Shown: positions 28,098 through 35,581, numbered from the stretch's first letter. The stretch: DNA of 64,000 nucleotides from an uncultured Eubacteriales bacterium (GCA_934446475.1 CAKSEH010000009.1:11531-75530), one strand, 5' to 3'. The notes: generated by a model not told the origin, from the sequence alone. Numbers and translations: made by a program.

Positions 28098-29234
28098 TCA
28101 ATGCTTATTAAACTCCGTTTCTATTTGAAACGGAGTTTTTATGTTTAATTTTCTATGGGGACGTTCCTCGTTATAAAAGTGCAAGTATTCCTCCATTACT
28201 AATTTTAACTCCTCGGGGGAAGAATATAGATTGTGATATATAGCTTCTTTTTTCAACGAGTGGAAAAACGCCTCGCAAACAGAATTGTCGTATGGTTTGC
28301 CCGGAGTTGAAAAAGATTGTTTCACCTTTTTACTTTTTAGATATTGCCGGAAAGCAAACGAGGTATATTGCACCCCCTGATCACTGTGAAACATTAAGCT
28401 TTTGGGTTTCCCTCGTTTTTTAAAGGCTTCTTCAAAGGTTTTCATTGTAAGCGTGGTATCCATTACATCGGATATCCCGTAAGAAATCGCTATTCTTGAA
28501 AATAAATCAAGAATTATACAAACATAAAAGTATTCGTTTCCAACTTTTACATATGTAATATCAGAAACCCAAACTTGATTTGGTCGGCTTTGTTCGAATT
28601 CGCGCATTAAATAATTTTTGAAATAATAACGTGGAATTGGCTTTTTGTGTTCAGCCATATATTTTGGCTTTTCAACCTCTAAGCCCATTTCTTGCATTAA
28701 TCGGCAAACCCGTTTTTCGCTTACCTGATATCCCATTTCTTTTAATTTGTATTGTATTGGCTTTCGACCAAAACGCTTTTTACTATCAAAAAATACCTGT
28801 TTGATTATGGGTTTTAAGAATTCATCTTCTTTATCGTGTTGGGTCAGCATTTTTTCGCAGCGTTTTCTGTTGTAATATGTACCACGTGGAAGGTTTAACG
28901 CCTCGCATAATACGTGTATAGAATACTGACCTTCCAGTTCTTTGATGGCCGACATCTTTTCATCAATGGATGCATTCACACCGCATGAAGCTTTACGCAC
29001 CACTTCCAACATATATTCTGTTTTCTTTAAATGTGCTTGTGACTGACGAAAATTTTTATATTTTGAACTGCCATTGATAATAAGATCGTGTTCCTTGCTG
29101 TAAAGTTTCCTCCAATCAAACAACGAGGTTTGAGAAATTCCAAATTCTTGTATTGTTTCTTCAATTATGTGATTTCTTTCATAAAACTTTACAACCGTCT
29201 CCTTGAATTTTTGCGTATAAATTTTAGGTGACAT
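28098..29234 (-). CDS. IS3-family transposase, single-frame OrfAB
   Basis: This is a 378-residue protein. Residues 1-60 form an OrfA-type helix-turn-helix (YTQKFKETVVKFY, ISQTSLFDWRK). The middle has the HTH_21-like region (RRFGRKPIQYKL). The rve integrase core contains the DDE residues: Asp in VWVSDITYV, Asp in FHSDQGVQYTS and Glu in DNSVCEAFFHSLK. The C-terminus is HFYNEERPHRKLNIKTP. Many IS3 elements split these functions into two frames joined by frameshifting; here they are continuous. The catalytic residues are intact, so the element may be active. The last codons contain a hairpin, ACTCCGTTT with AAACGGAGT. Confidence 0.92.
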   Translation of the reverse strand: MSPKIYTQKFKETVVKFYERNHIIEETIQEFGISQTSLFDWRKLYSKEHDLIINGSSKYKNFRQSQAHLKKTEYMLEVVRKASCGVNASIDEKMSAIKELEGQYSIHVLCEALNLPRGTYYNRKRCEKMLTQHDKEDEFLKPIIKQVFFDSKKRFGRKPIQYKLKEMGYQVSEKRVCRLMQEMGLEVEKPKYMAEHKKPIPRYYFKNYLMREFEQSRPNQVWVSDITYVKVGNEYFYVCIILDLFSRIAISYGISDVMDTTLTMKTFEEAFKKRGKPKSLMFHSDQGVQYTSFAFRQYLKSKKVKQSFSTPGKPYDNSVCEAFFHSLKKEAIYHNLYSSPEELKLVMEEYLHFYNEERPHRKLNIKTPFQIETEFNKH

Positions 29235-29280
29235 AAAAACTCTCCTTTTGATATAGTCTAAATATAATTATATCAAAAAA

Positions 29281-29309
29281 CAGGTGCAGCTGAAAAGTTG
29301 CACCTGTTA
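29281..29309 (-). terminator. Terminator of the accessory module
   Basis: ACAGGTGCA pairs with TGCACCTGT and, read on the minus strand, is followed by TTTTTTGAT. It also overlaps the proposed right end of the IS. Confidence 0.65.
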
Positions 29310-29322
29310 GTAAAATGTTGTA

Positions 29323-29613
29323 TTACCACTCAATCCATTTCATATTTGATTCTGCTTCCCAAAAAGACTTTCCTTCAATTATGGAATCATTTAAAAGTTT
29401 TTCCATACATTCATTTTGTGTATTACCTTCACATCTGTAAACAGTATCAACATAATGGTCGTTTTCATCCCACAAATGAATTTCGAAAGAATAAACTTTT
29501 TCATTAGGGTTATATATTAAACCGTGGAAAAAGTATTTTTTTCCGTTATAAATAACGGCTTCTTCTTGAAATGTTATTTTATCAATGAATTCTGACACAT
29601 TTCCGTCTATCAT
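29323..29613 (-). CDS. Small acidic protein, possible partner of the MGGRG protein
   Basis: This is a 96-residue soluble protein with a predicted mixed alpha/beta fold (KYFFHGLIYNPNEKVYSFEIHLWDENDHYVDTVYR, then an amphipathic helix ending KWIEW). I do not recognise a family. Its start overlaps the stop of the preceding MGGRG gene by four bases, a strong sign of coupled translation. Small acidic proteins coupled this way to a candidate toxin are often immunity proteins; that is inference from arrangement only. Confidence 0.6.
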   Translation of the reverse strand: MIDGNVSEFIDKITFQEEAVIYNGKKYFFHGLIYNPNEKVYSFEIHLWDENDHYVDTVYRCEGNTQNECMEKLLNDSIIEGKSFWEAESNMKWIEW

Positions 29614-29984
29614 ATTAAAATCCCCCTAAAAAACTTTTTGTACTTTTTGTATTCTTTCTCTGTTAAAGGTCTGGCTTTGCGGTTAGAAAAATCATCCGGC
29701 TTATATTCGTGGACGTGCAATACGGGCTTTCGTGAAGGGTCAATGCTCATTTCGGGATGATAGGCGATTTCAAACCGAAGGAAATGGTTTTTATCATATT
29801 CTCGATACATTTTGAATTTTCCGTCCGGATGCAATTGAATATAAGCTGTGCTGGAATGTGCTTCTTCGGGAAGGGCTTTTCGTCCGGGTTTTCCTTGCAA
29901 AACCTTTACACCTTTAATTTTATCTACGGTATCATAGGTATATGCCACATTATTACCACTTGCAAAAGTTCCTCTTCCGCCCAT
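29610..29984 (-). CDS. MGGRG-type phage/ICE-associated protein, toxin-like
   Basis: The product has 124 residues when started at the ATG at 29984, which follows the DUF4417 stop by one base and has an AAGGTGG site. An N-terminal MGGRGTFASGNN segment resembles the glycine-rich starts seen in phage- and ICE-borne small proteins and MuF-type toxins. The body has LPEEAHSSTAYIQLHPDGKF and PVLHVHEYKPDDF, with several conserved-looking His. It has no signal peptide. A function cannot be assigned; a nuclease- or toxin-like role is only a hypothesis from the motif style and the adjoining small partner gene. Confidence 0.6.
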   Translation of the reverse strand: MGGRGTFASGNNVAYTYDTVDKIKGVKVLQGKPGRKALPEEAHSSTAYIQLHPDGKFKMYREYDKNHFLRFEIAYHPEMSIDPSRKPVLHVHEYKPDDFSNRKARPLTEKEYKKYKKFFRGILI

Positions 29985-29985
29985 A

Positions 29986-30609
29986 TCAGCGCACCACCTT
30001 TCGTGACGCCATATAATCAATAGTAATTATATTTCCTTGCATTTGAGGAAAGGGTGTACCAAAACATATTACCTTCGATGGTTGAATTCTTTTAAGCATT
30101 TCATTATAGCCGCGCAAAAATTGAAATTTTGCTTTTTTACACCCTACCATCCCTATGGCTACAATACTGCCTTGCTCAACACCGTCAAAGCAAAATTCAA
30201 AACTGCGAGCATCGCTCCAACTAACTGTTGGTATAACAGTTATCCCTTTGCTTTGCCAATAAGCGCCTACCCAACGGTTTTTTGCAACGCTTTCAAGTTG
30301 ACGCCAAAAATCCATATCCGCATATGTAGAAAAGTCGGGTGAAAGCAAAAAAGCATACTGTGAATATCTTTTGAAGGTTCTTTCGGGATTATCATAAATC
30401 CCGTTAAAGCGATAATCATCAACGAAAAAATGTACGCCTTTTTTCTTGTTTTCTTCTTTGTCGTTTGTCCGCGTGTCGGAACATGCTACTAACATAATAT
30501 CGTTGGTAGAAAGTTCTTGTTTTCGGATAATGGGGATCCCCCACTTACCGCCAGAATTAAAATTGTTACGTATGAATAGAGGGTTGTCCCTCATAGCTTT
30601 ACTGGTCAT
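29986..30609 (-). CDS. DUF4417 family protein
   Basis: This is a 207-residue protein started at the ATG at 30609 with an ACGGAGGTG site. It shows the conserved DUF4417 segments GVHFFVDDYRF, KRYSQYAFLLSPDFSTYADM, WRQLESVAKNRWVGAYWQS, VIPTVSWSD and GSIVAIGMVGCK. The family is widespread on firmicute phages and integrative elements and has no established function. It is tightly tiled with its neighbours (one base before the MGGRG gene, one base after the small Cys-rich gene), which makes an operon read from the XRE promoter. Confidence 0.82.
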   Translation of the reverse strand: MTSKAMRDNPLFIRNNFNSGGKWGIPIIRKQELSTNDIMLVACSDTRTNDKEENKKKGVHFFVDDYRFNGIYDNPERTFKRYSQYAFLLSPDFSTYADMDFWRQLESVAKNRWVGAYWQSKGITVIPTVSWSDARSFEFCFDGVEQGSIVAIGMVGCKKAKFQFLRGYNEMLKRIQPSKVICFGTPFPQMQGNIITIDYMASRKVVR

Positions 30610-30610
30610 A

Positions 30611-30820
30611 TTATGACACCTCCGTAGAATTATTTGTTTTTTGCATAATATTTTCGCAGCAGAAAGTGGCACATTTTGTGCGATTTCTGTTGCATTTTTC
30701 TCCGGAATGTGCTAATATGTATTTACCAAGATACGAATGGCAACATTCGGAGAGAGGCATTGTATTGATTGCGCCAACAATCTTTACAGTGCTTTTTCTT
30801 TTTGTTTTACTTACAAGCAA
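30611..30820 (-). CDS. Small Cys-rich ORF in the accessory operon
   Basis: A 69-residue frame begins at a TTG preceded by AAAGGTGGTGATG and stops one base before the DUF4417 ATG. It encodes six Cys in a ECCHSYLGKY...EKCNRNRTKCATFCCEN layout, which could bind zinc. Position and spacing support a real gene. The rare start and lack of a known family keep confidence moderate. Confidence 0.45.
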   Translation of the reverse strand: MLVSKTKRKSTVKIVGAINTMPLSECCHSYLGKYILAHSGEKCNRNRTKCATFCCENIMQKTNNSTEVS

Positions 30821-30843
30821 TTCACATCACCACCTTTATTTTA

Positions 30844-31367
30844 TTAGTATTTCAATCGTTTTTCAGCAGCCGCTTTAGAAACGCCGAAATTTTTCATAAG
30901 TTCTTTTGCTGACATTCCATTAGATGCTTCATAAGGCATCATGACCTCCCCGGCAAGTGCCATAACAATCCATTCAAGCCTTCTATAACAAGGAGTTTCT
31001 TTTGTTAGCCTTCTTGAAAAAATAGGTTTAAACCCTATTTTGTCAGCGAATGGATGCATTATTTCGTGCATTATATGCATACGGTGACCGCCGGTCTTTT
31101 TTTATATGCGCCCATATAAACAGATTCTTTAATCTGTATGAGGTAACCGTCTTCTGTTCTTTCACATTGAGCCGGAACATTGCCAGGCAATACATCATTG
31201 TATACTATTTCATACCTAACATCCTCGAAACCTTCCAACTCGGGTAATCTGTCAAGTAATACAATAGGATCAATGGACTCATCATTGGTGAATCCACAAA
31301 TAGAACGAAACAATTTTGCCCAAAGGCGCAATTCATTTCTGCTTGTGGCTCTGGTTTCGTAATCCAT
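30844..31367 (-). pseudogene. ImmA/IrrE-type metallo-endopeptidase, frameshifted
   Basis: Two overlapping frames together make one ImmA-like protein. The upstream frame (from ATG 31367, overlapping the XRE stop, with AAGGAGG) runs to the segment IKESVYMGAYKK. The downstream frame supplies GGHRMHIMHEIMHPFADKIGF with the zinc motif HEIMH and then the ALAGEVMMPYEA segment. The frame changes at a run of seven A (31097-31103 as T on the plus strand); a run of five or eight A would join them. ImmA peptidases cleave a cognate XRE repressor to induce mobile elements such as ICEBs1. The gene is therefore either inactivated or miscalled in sequencing. Confidence 0.8.
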
Positions 31368-31729
31368 CAATTATCCTCCTTATCAAGAAGTTTAATGATG
31401 GCTGCAGCGGTATCCTCATCGAGTTTTTCAAAAGAACGCTGAAACTGAACCGCCAGTCTGCGCTGGGTGTTGGTGGTAGATACCAAATTGATTTTAACTT
31501 GCGTTTTTGACTGTTCGACCGCTTCGAACAACTCTGCTTGTTCTTCTGCATTCAGATTATAATGCGCAATGAGAATGGGAATCCATTCTTCAGGAACATT
31601 TCTTTTTCCGCTTTCTACCGTAGATACAAAAGGAAGTTTAACGTCAAGCAGCTTTGCAGTATCCCCCATAACCTCGTGGTTTTTTACGCGCTGAATTCTC
31701 ATAAATTCGCCAAATTTTGTGTAACTCAT
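31367..31729 (-). CDS. XRE-family repressor paired with ImmA
   Basis: This is a 120-residue DNA-binding protein starting at ATG 31729 behind AAAGGAG. Residues 1-65 form a Cro/CI-type helix-turn-helix (FGEFMRIQRVKNHEVMGDTAKLLDVKLPFVSTVESGKR). The C-terminus is a short helical region ending LDKEDN. Its stop overlaps the ImmA start (TGATG), the arrangement of repressor/anti-repressor-protease pairs on integrative elements. A palindrome spans its own -35, so autoregulation is likely. Confidence 0.85.
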   Translation of the reverse strand: MSYTKFGEFMRIQRVKNHEVMGDTAKLLDVKLPFVSTVESGKRNVPEEWIPILIAHYNLNAEEQAELFEAVEQSKTQVKINLVSTTNTQRRLAVQFQRSFEKLDEDTAAAIIKLLDKEDN

Positions 31730-31757
31730 ATCGCCACTCCTTTCTATCACGAAAATA

Positions 31758-31791
31758 ATTATATCATCAGTTATGCAAATTGTCAATAACT
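31758..31791 (-). promoter_or_regulatory. Consensus promoter with palindromic operator
   Basis: On the minus strand TTGACA (31781-31786), a 17-bp spacer and TATAAT (31758-31763) form a full-consensus promoter. AGTTAT (31769-31774) and ATAACT (31786-31791) form an inverted repeat with an 11-bp centre covering the -35, a likely repressor site. Confidence 0.75.
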
Positions 31792-31963
31792 AATTTAATC
31801 ATTTTCTGGTTAATGAAACAAGGCTTTTATTTTTGAGTTTCATCTTTTTCGGTGCTACGAGACATAAAAGCATTCCGCACGGGGTGCTTTTTCTTTATGC
31901 CGTTTTTCGACCGTTTTCGACTGAGGGATATGAGCCCACGGGTAAATAATTCGAATGGTGAAA

Positions 31964-31996
31964 CGGTAGTGAATGACAGTCCGGGGGACTGTCATT
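31964..31996. repeat. Dispersed palindromic repeat copy
   Basis: AATGACAGTCC-GGG-GGACTGTCATT (31972-31996) is a perfect 11-bp-arm palindrome. Bases 31964-31993 are identical, in reverse complement, to 38423-38452 and 38933-38962. The surrounding 31800-32040 holds another short hairpin (AAAGCA with TGCTTT near 31868) and no gene. Confidence 0.7.
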
Positions 31997-32041
31997 TAAG
32001 CAGTGCTACCCCTACATAAGGAGAGCTTTATAAGTCCTCAT

Positions 32042-32317
32042 TTAGGCAATACAATCAGGGTACAACGCTTCCCATAGCGGAAAATTTGTCCGTTTATATT
32101 GTCTCGTCATTTAAAATACGCCGGTATTCCCGCATTCCTCGACTTCATAAGCGGAAAAATTTTCTCGCTATGGGTCGAAGATTTTGTAAGAAAATGGCAC
32201 CGTTAAGCGGCGAGGCGCCCGACCGAAGAATACTGACGTATTGTGAGTGGAAAGCAACAATGCCGATAACGGCGCCATTTCTTCAAAAAAGCATTGTACC
32301 TTGACTGTATTGTCTAA
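32042..32317. mobile_element. MITE-like element with nested inverted repeats
   Basis: 29-nt terminal inverted repeats (32042-32070 and 32289-32317) match at 25 of 29 positions. Immediately inside lie two more paired blocks: 32071-32087 with 32157-32174, and 32188-32205 with 32267-32283. Each is near-perfect. The whole would fold as an outer stem closing two long arms. No convincing gene lies inside; a 72-codon plus frame (32086-32304) follows the repeat. Size and termini fit a non-autonomous transposon, but a structured RNA is possible. Confidence 0.65.
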
Positions 32318-32319
32318 GC

Positions 32320-32367
32320 AATACAAAAAATAAAACAGGAGATATAAAACTTGCGTTTTACATCCCC
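32320..32367 (-). terminator. Terminator of the RiPP operon
   Basis: Arms at 32338-32350 and 32355-32367 pair over 13 positions on the minus-strand RNA, two of them G-U. TGTTTTATTTTTTG follows. It comes 5 bp after the peptidase stop. Confidence 0.75.
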
Positions 32368-32372
32368 TTAGT

Positions 32373-32831
32373 TCATTTTATTACAGTATGCTTTATTTTC
32401 GAAAGCAGCGGGTAAAGCTTACATTTCCAAACAAATCTTGCAGGATAAAAAAGTCTCATAAAAAAAACATATATCTTATATTTAAAGCTCGTTTCAGGAT
32501 CGCAATATTTACCGTTTCTGTAAAAGGCTTTCATTACACCGACAATTTGCTTGTCCGTTATACCATATTCTTTTCGATATGTATTATCGCCTCTTATGAT
32601 ATATTTGCCGTCCCGTGTTATTTTAATAATTCTGTGCAGAACAAGCTTATCCCTTGCCGGCACATCATAAGCAACAACATCGTGCTTTTTAAGAGGCCTG
32701 TCAACCTTTTTTATTATAACTACATCCCTGTGCTGCCTGAGCATCGGGCGCATACTGACGCCTTCTGTAAGCACCGGAGCTTCATCAGATATTTCAAGGC
32801 AATGCGCCACATCCATTTTACTTTCAGGCAT
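32373..32831 (-). CDS. S24/S26-family signal-peptidase-like protease
   Basis: This is a 152-residue protein with the S26 nucleophile motif GVSMRPML (Ser26) and, in place of the usual bacterial Lys box, LHRIIKI (His66), which is the Ser-His arrangement of the ER/SipW-type branch. GKYIIRGDN follows. A hydrophobic stretch near the C-terminus (YKIYVFFMRLFY) may contact the membrane. It is the last gene of the peptide-maturation operon. Its start overlaps the PqqD-like stop in an ATGA-type overlap. In this context the probable role is leader-peptide removal from the 38-residue precursor (inference). Confidence 0.75.
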   Translation of the reverse strand: MPESKMDVAHCLEISDEAPVLTEGVSMRPMLRQHRDVVIIKKVDRPLKKHDVVAYDVPARDKLVLHRIIKITRDGKYIIRGDNTYRKEYGITDKQIVGVMKAFYRNGKYCDPETSFKYKIYVFFMRLFYPARFVWKCKLYPLLSKIKHTVIK

Positions 32832-33097
32832 TACTCAACAATACCTTTGCTTAGAAGCCTTGCTGTGAATTCTTTTACAGTTTCCCTTATTTCATTTTCG
32901 GGTGTATCGGCATAATCTTTTTTCATAGCTTCAACTATTTCATCCTCGGTAACATCATTTTTCAGCATACCGAAAATATACGCTCCGACATCATTCATTT
33001 TAATAAAACCTCTGAAATTTTCAAGGCTATCCCCTACCGGAATCGCAACCTGTTTATCTGCAACCGTATTTATAACAAAATTATATTTAAGTTTCAT
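32831..33097 (-). CDS. PqqD-family peptide chaperone
   Basis: This 88-residue protein matches PqqD-like folds: a short beta segment (YNFVINTVADKQVAIPVG), FIKMNDVGAYIFGMLKNDVTEDEIVEAM, and the helical end VKEFTARLLSKGIVE. PqqD-like (RRE) domains bind the leader of a ribosomally made peptide and present it to the radical SAM enzyme. A GAGGAG site precedes the ATG. The 238-bp gap upstream holds a hairpin array, unlike the tight spacing elsewhere in the cluster; a TATAAT at about 33158-33163 without a good -35 might allow separate transcription. Confidence 0.85.
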   Translation of the reverse strand: MKLKYNFVINTVADKQVAIPVGDSLENFRGFIKMNDVGAYIFGMLKNDVTEDEIVEAMKKDYADTPENEIRETVKEFTARLLSKGIVE

Positions 33098-33173
33098 CTT
33101 GTTTGACTCCTCATCATTTTAAAAATCAGAATGTTAACACAATATTCTACACTCATTATAATGGCTTTTGGTC

Positions 33174-33300
33174 ACAAATTTTCTTTGAAAATTTGTCAAT
33201 GTCCATTGCAATGAATATGGTCAAAATTAAATTTGTGGAAATTTAATTTTGACCAGGCCGATAAAATCGGCCTGTCGAAACAATTTTTGGTGTTTCGACA
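33174..33300. repeat. Array of perfect hairpins inside the RiPP operon
   Basis: Four unrelated perfect hairpins occur in 127 bp: arms 33174-33183/33187-33196 (10 bp), 33219-33234/33239-33254 (16 bp), 33255-33262/33266-33273 (8 bp) and 33273-33282/33291-33300 (10 bp). The last three abut without spacing. A weaker palindrome lies at 33202-33220. None has a U-tract on the minus strand. They lie between the kinase-like gene and pqqD. Confidence 0.85.
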
Positions 33301-33335
33301 TTCTATAATCATTATAAAACATTCGGGATACAAAA

Positions 33336-34061
33336 TCAATTAAAAATTGTATCATAGGCCACTCTTGCCGCCTCAGGTTCCATATTGCAATGGATTATCC
33401 AGAGGTTGCAGGAGGTGAGCAGGCGGTCTATCAAGGCTATTGTGTTTGCCGCAGCAAGCGGATCGCTCGGCATATAGACCTGATTGAGAATTCTGTCTAC
33501 AGCGTCTTTTTGATCAATTTTTTCAACATAGTTTTTTTCACTGCGCTCTATAAAGCAGATATGCTTAAGCGGAGTTCTCATATTGCAACCGTAGCTTTCT
33601 TTGCCGTTCCACGGGGTGCCATAAGCATAAGGCGTTTCGGGCTCGTCATCAAAAAATCTGATAATAGGTTTATCACCGTTAACGATAGTCATTTTATTGC
33701 CTAAAAGCTGTTGCCAAAGGCGCATATGGGTTGTTTTTCCGGTTCCGCTCTGTGCTGCAAAGGCAACTCCTTCACCCTGTACATCTATACATACGGAATG
33801 AAGGACAAAAGCATTAAAGGCAGGTATAATATTGCTTAATTTGCGAAAGTTTGCAGCAATTTTAAAAGTTGACGGGTATATCTTCTCTATCTGATCCCCA
33901 TATGTTTGTTCCTCATATAAAACTTCTTCATCTGTGACCTTTAAAGTAATATCCGCACTATCAAAATCACTAAGATAATCACGCATAACCCTATTAAAAT
34001 TTTTCATATCTGTCTCAAAGGAAATATTAAACCCTGCTATTTTACATTTAACAATATTCAT
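33336..34061 (-). CDS. HPr-kinase-like P-loop protein of the peptide cluster
   Basis: This 241-residue protein carries a Walker A motif, AAQSGTGKTTH (residues 102-112), inside an HprK/PckA-type context (LHSVCIDVQGEGVAFAAQ, IVNGDKPIIR). It lacks the N-terminal domain of true HPr kinases. Proteins of this type accompany PqqD-like and lasso or radical-SAM peptide systems, where they may phosphorylate the peptide or act as ATP-dependent partners; the activity is generally unproven. A GGCAGGATAG site precedes the ATG, 14 bp after the radical SAM gene. Confidence 0.8.
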   Translation of the reverse strand: MNIVKCKIAGFNISFETDMKNFNRVMRDYLSDFDSADITLKVTDEEVLYEEQTYGDQIEKIYPSTFKIAANFRKLSNIIPAFNAFVLHSVCIDVQGEGVAFAAQSGTGKTTHMRLWQQLLGNKMTIVNGDKPIIRFFDDEPETPYAYGTPWNGKESYGCNMRTPLKHICFIERSEKNYVEKIDQKDAVDRILNQVYMPSDPLAAANTIALIDRLLTSCNLWIIHCNMEPEAARVAYDTIFN

Positions 34062-34075
34062 AAACTATCCTGCCG

Positions 34076-35455
34076 TTAAAAGTTGTTTTTTTCTTTTTCA
34101 AGTCTTAAAAATTCGTTGTAAATGTTTCTTAATTTTGCATTCATTCGATTAATTATTGCCATTTTATCTGCCTCATCGCAATGATTCGGTACTCCCGTGC
34201 AACACTTAAGCGACATACACATAGAACGCATTTCGCAATCTTCACATACAGAGGCAATATTTCTGCGTTCTTTATACTTTTGAATTTTTGCGTAATCAAT
34301 TTCGTCACTATAAATACTGCCGTAAAAATCGCTGTCAACAAAATGCTCGCACTTGCCTAAATGACCGTCCGGCACTATCATAACAGAATTATCACTGCAT
34401 GCCATACAAGTATTCGGAGAAGCAAAAGCTTTCGGGAGATTCTTAATAGGCACCGGCGGCATATTTTCATCAATAAAATTTTGAAGTTTAACGGAATTCT
34501 CAATAAGCCTATGGCGGTCTGCAACATCACGGTTCTTTATTTTTGAACAAGTATCCTCAAACAGGCGCACAACATAAATATGGCAGTTTGAATATTCCTT
34601 AAATCTATTTACCAATAACTTCGAGAGCTGAAAAAGGTCCTCGGCATTGTGCTCGTCCATATTAAGCCTTACACTTACCTGAATTCCTGCCGCAAGTGCA
34701 TTTTCTATATTATTTAAAACCCTTTTAAAGGGACTTGGATCATTCTTATAAACATAATTTTTTGTTTTATTATATATTTCTTCTGTGCCGTCAAGAGTTA
34801 TTTGCATCATATCAAGTTTCCATAAATCAACGGCTTTTTTGATTACTTCATCGTCAAGTAAATATCCGTTTGTTACCATTTTCGAAGAAAAAATAATGTT
34901 TTTTGCAGCTAAATCACTTGATATTATATCAATAACTTTCATATTTACAAGCGGTTCTCCGCCAAACCACTGAATTCTTATCTTATTTGCGCCCTTTTTA
35001 TCAATAAAATCAGCTACATCGTGCGCCGTATTCTCAGTCATATTAGAAATCTTTGCGCCCTGCTCGAAGCAATAAAAGCATCTGGCATTACAGCCGGTTG
35101 TTGTGAGAATAACAAAATGTGAAAGCGGCGGATTTGTATAGATATTCTGAATTGCAAGCCGAGCTTCTATCAGATCGGATGCAAACTTTTTATCATTAAA
35201 ATCTTCAGGAACCAAAAAATAGCTTTCAATAAGATAACGAATGTCCTGATTGGATAAATCAGGGTGTTTAAGTTGCTTAATTTCATCCGATGTAAGAAAT
35301 ATCAACTCATAAGTAACTGTATTTACGAGCAAAACTCCGCCCTCAACCGGGCATTGACTTAGATAAAATGATTTTCTGTAGCCTTTATTCTCATCGATTT
35401 TTTGTTTGTCTAAAATTTGTTTTACGATATTTGTTTGTTCGTAAATAAGTTTCAT
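34076..35455 (-). CDS. Radical SAM/SPASM peptide maturase
   Basis: The product has 459 residues from ATG 35455 (an in-frame TTG at 35467 is possible). An N-terminal leader-recognition-like region (FYLSQCPVEGGVLLVNTVTYELIFLT) precedes the radical SAM core. The core has the canonical CxxxCxxC at Cys122, Cys126 and Cys129 (GCNARCFYCFEQG) and QWFGGEPL. The SPASM region carries Cys at 350, 353, 369, 404, 407, 413, 418, 419 and 426, enough for two auxiliary Fe-S clusters. Such enzymes build thioether, C-C or ether crosslinks in RiPP precursors. The adjacent precursor has three Cys, so a thioether (sactipeptide or ranthipeptide) is a reasonable but unproven guess. Confidence 0.92.
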   Translation of the reverse strand: MKLIYEQTNIVKQILDKQKIDENKGYRKSFYLSQCPVEGGVLLVNTVTYELIFLTSDEIKQLKHPDLSNQDIRYLIESYFLVPEDFNDKKFASDLIEARLAIQNIYTNPPLSHFVILTTTGCNARCFYCFEQGAKISNMTENTAHDVADFIDKKGANKIRIQWFGGEPLVNMKVIDIISSDLAAKNIIFSSKMVTNGYLLDDEVIKKAVDLWKLDMMQITLDGTEEIYNKTKNYVYKNDPSPFKRVLNNIENALAAGIQVSVRLNMDEHNAEDLFQLSKLLVNRFKEYSNCHIYVVRLFEDTCSKIKNRDVADRHRLIENSVKLQNFIDENMPPVPIKNLPKAFASPNTCMACSDNSVMIVPDGHLGKCEHFVDSDFYGSIYSDEIDYAKIQKYKERRNIASVCEDCEMRSMCMSLKCCTGVPNHCDEADKMAIINRMNAKLRNIYNEFLRLEKEKNNF

Positions 35456-35556
35456 AGTTTTCACCAAGCATTATATATTATAAGGTGTTATAAAAACATC
35501 TGCTATTTCAAAATTCGAATATAAAATCAATATTAAAAAATGCAACAACTAAGGCA

Positions 35557-35581
35557 AAAGCCCCGCAAAAAACGGGGCTTT
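35557..35581 (-). terminator. Attenuator between precursor and maturase genes
   Basis: AAAGCCCCG (35557-35565) and CGGGGCTTT (35573-35581) form a perfect 9-bp stem with a 7-nt loop. Read on the minus strand the stem ends in UUUU then GCC, so termination is probably partial. That would favour precursor mRNA over enzyme mRNA. Confidence 0.65.

Larger units (their letters stand above)
28038..29311 (-). mobile_element. IS3-family insertion sequence (ends tentative)
   Basis: About 1.27 kb contains one transposase gene. Reading inward, both ends begin AGGT and then share an imperfect pattern (CCAATTTTTGAACT at the left, GCAACTTTTCAGCT at the right), compatible with terminal inverted repeats. I could not find a convincing 3-4 bp target duplication, so the exact ends are uncertain. 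The element lies within about 10 bp of the 3' end of tRNA-fMet. Confidence 0.55.

Noticed and set aside
31097..31103. Programmed -1 frameshifting in ImmA
   Set aside because: The run is out of phase with an A-AAA-AAG heptamer in the incoming frame and no stimulatory stem or internal SD is evident. ImmA proteins are not known to need frameshifting.
32086..32304. 72-codon frame inside the MITE-like element
   Set aside because: It follows the inverted repeats and lacks an SD; it is most simply explained by the repeat itself.
32373..32831. LexA/S24 repressor
   Set aside because: There is no helix-turn-helix domain; the GVSMRPML start near residue 24 and the HRIIKI box fit a signal-peptidase-like protein better.
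33174..33300. CRISPR array
   Set aside because: The hairpins differ in sequence and length and there are no regularly repeated units or spacers; no cas genes are in the window.
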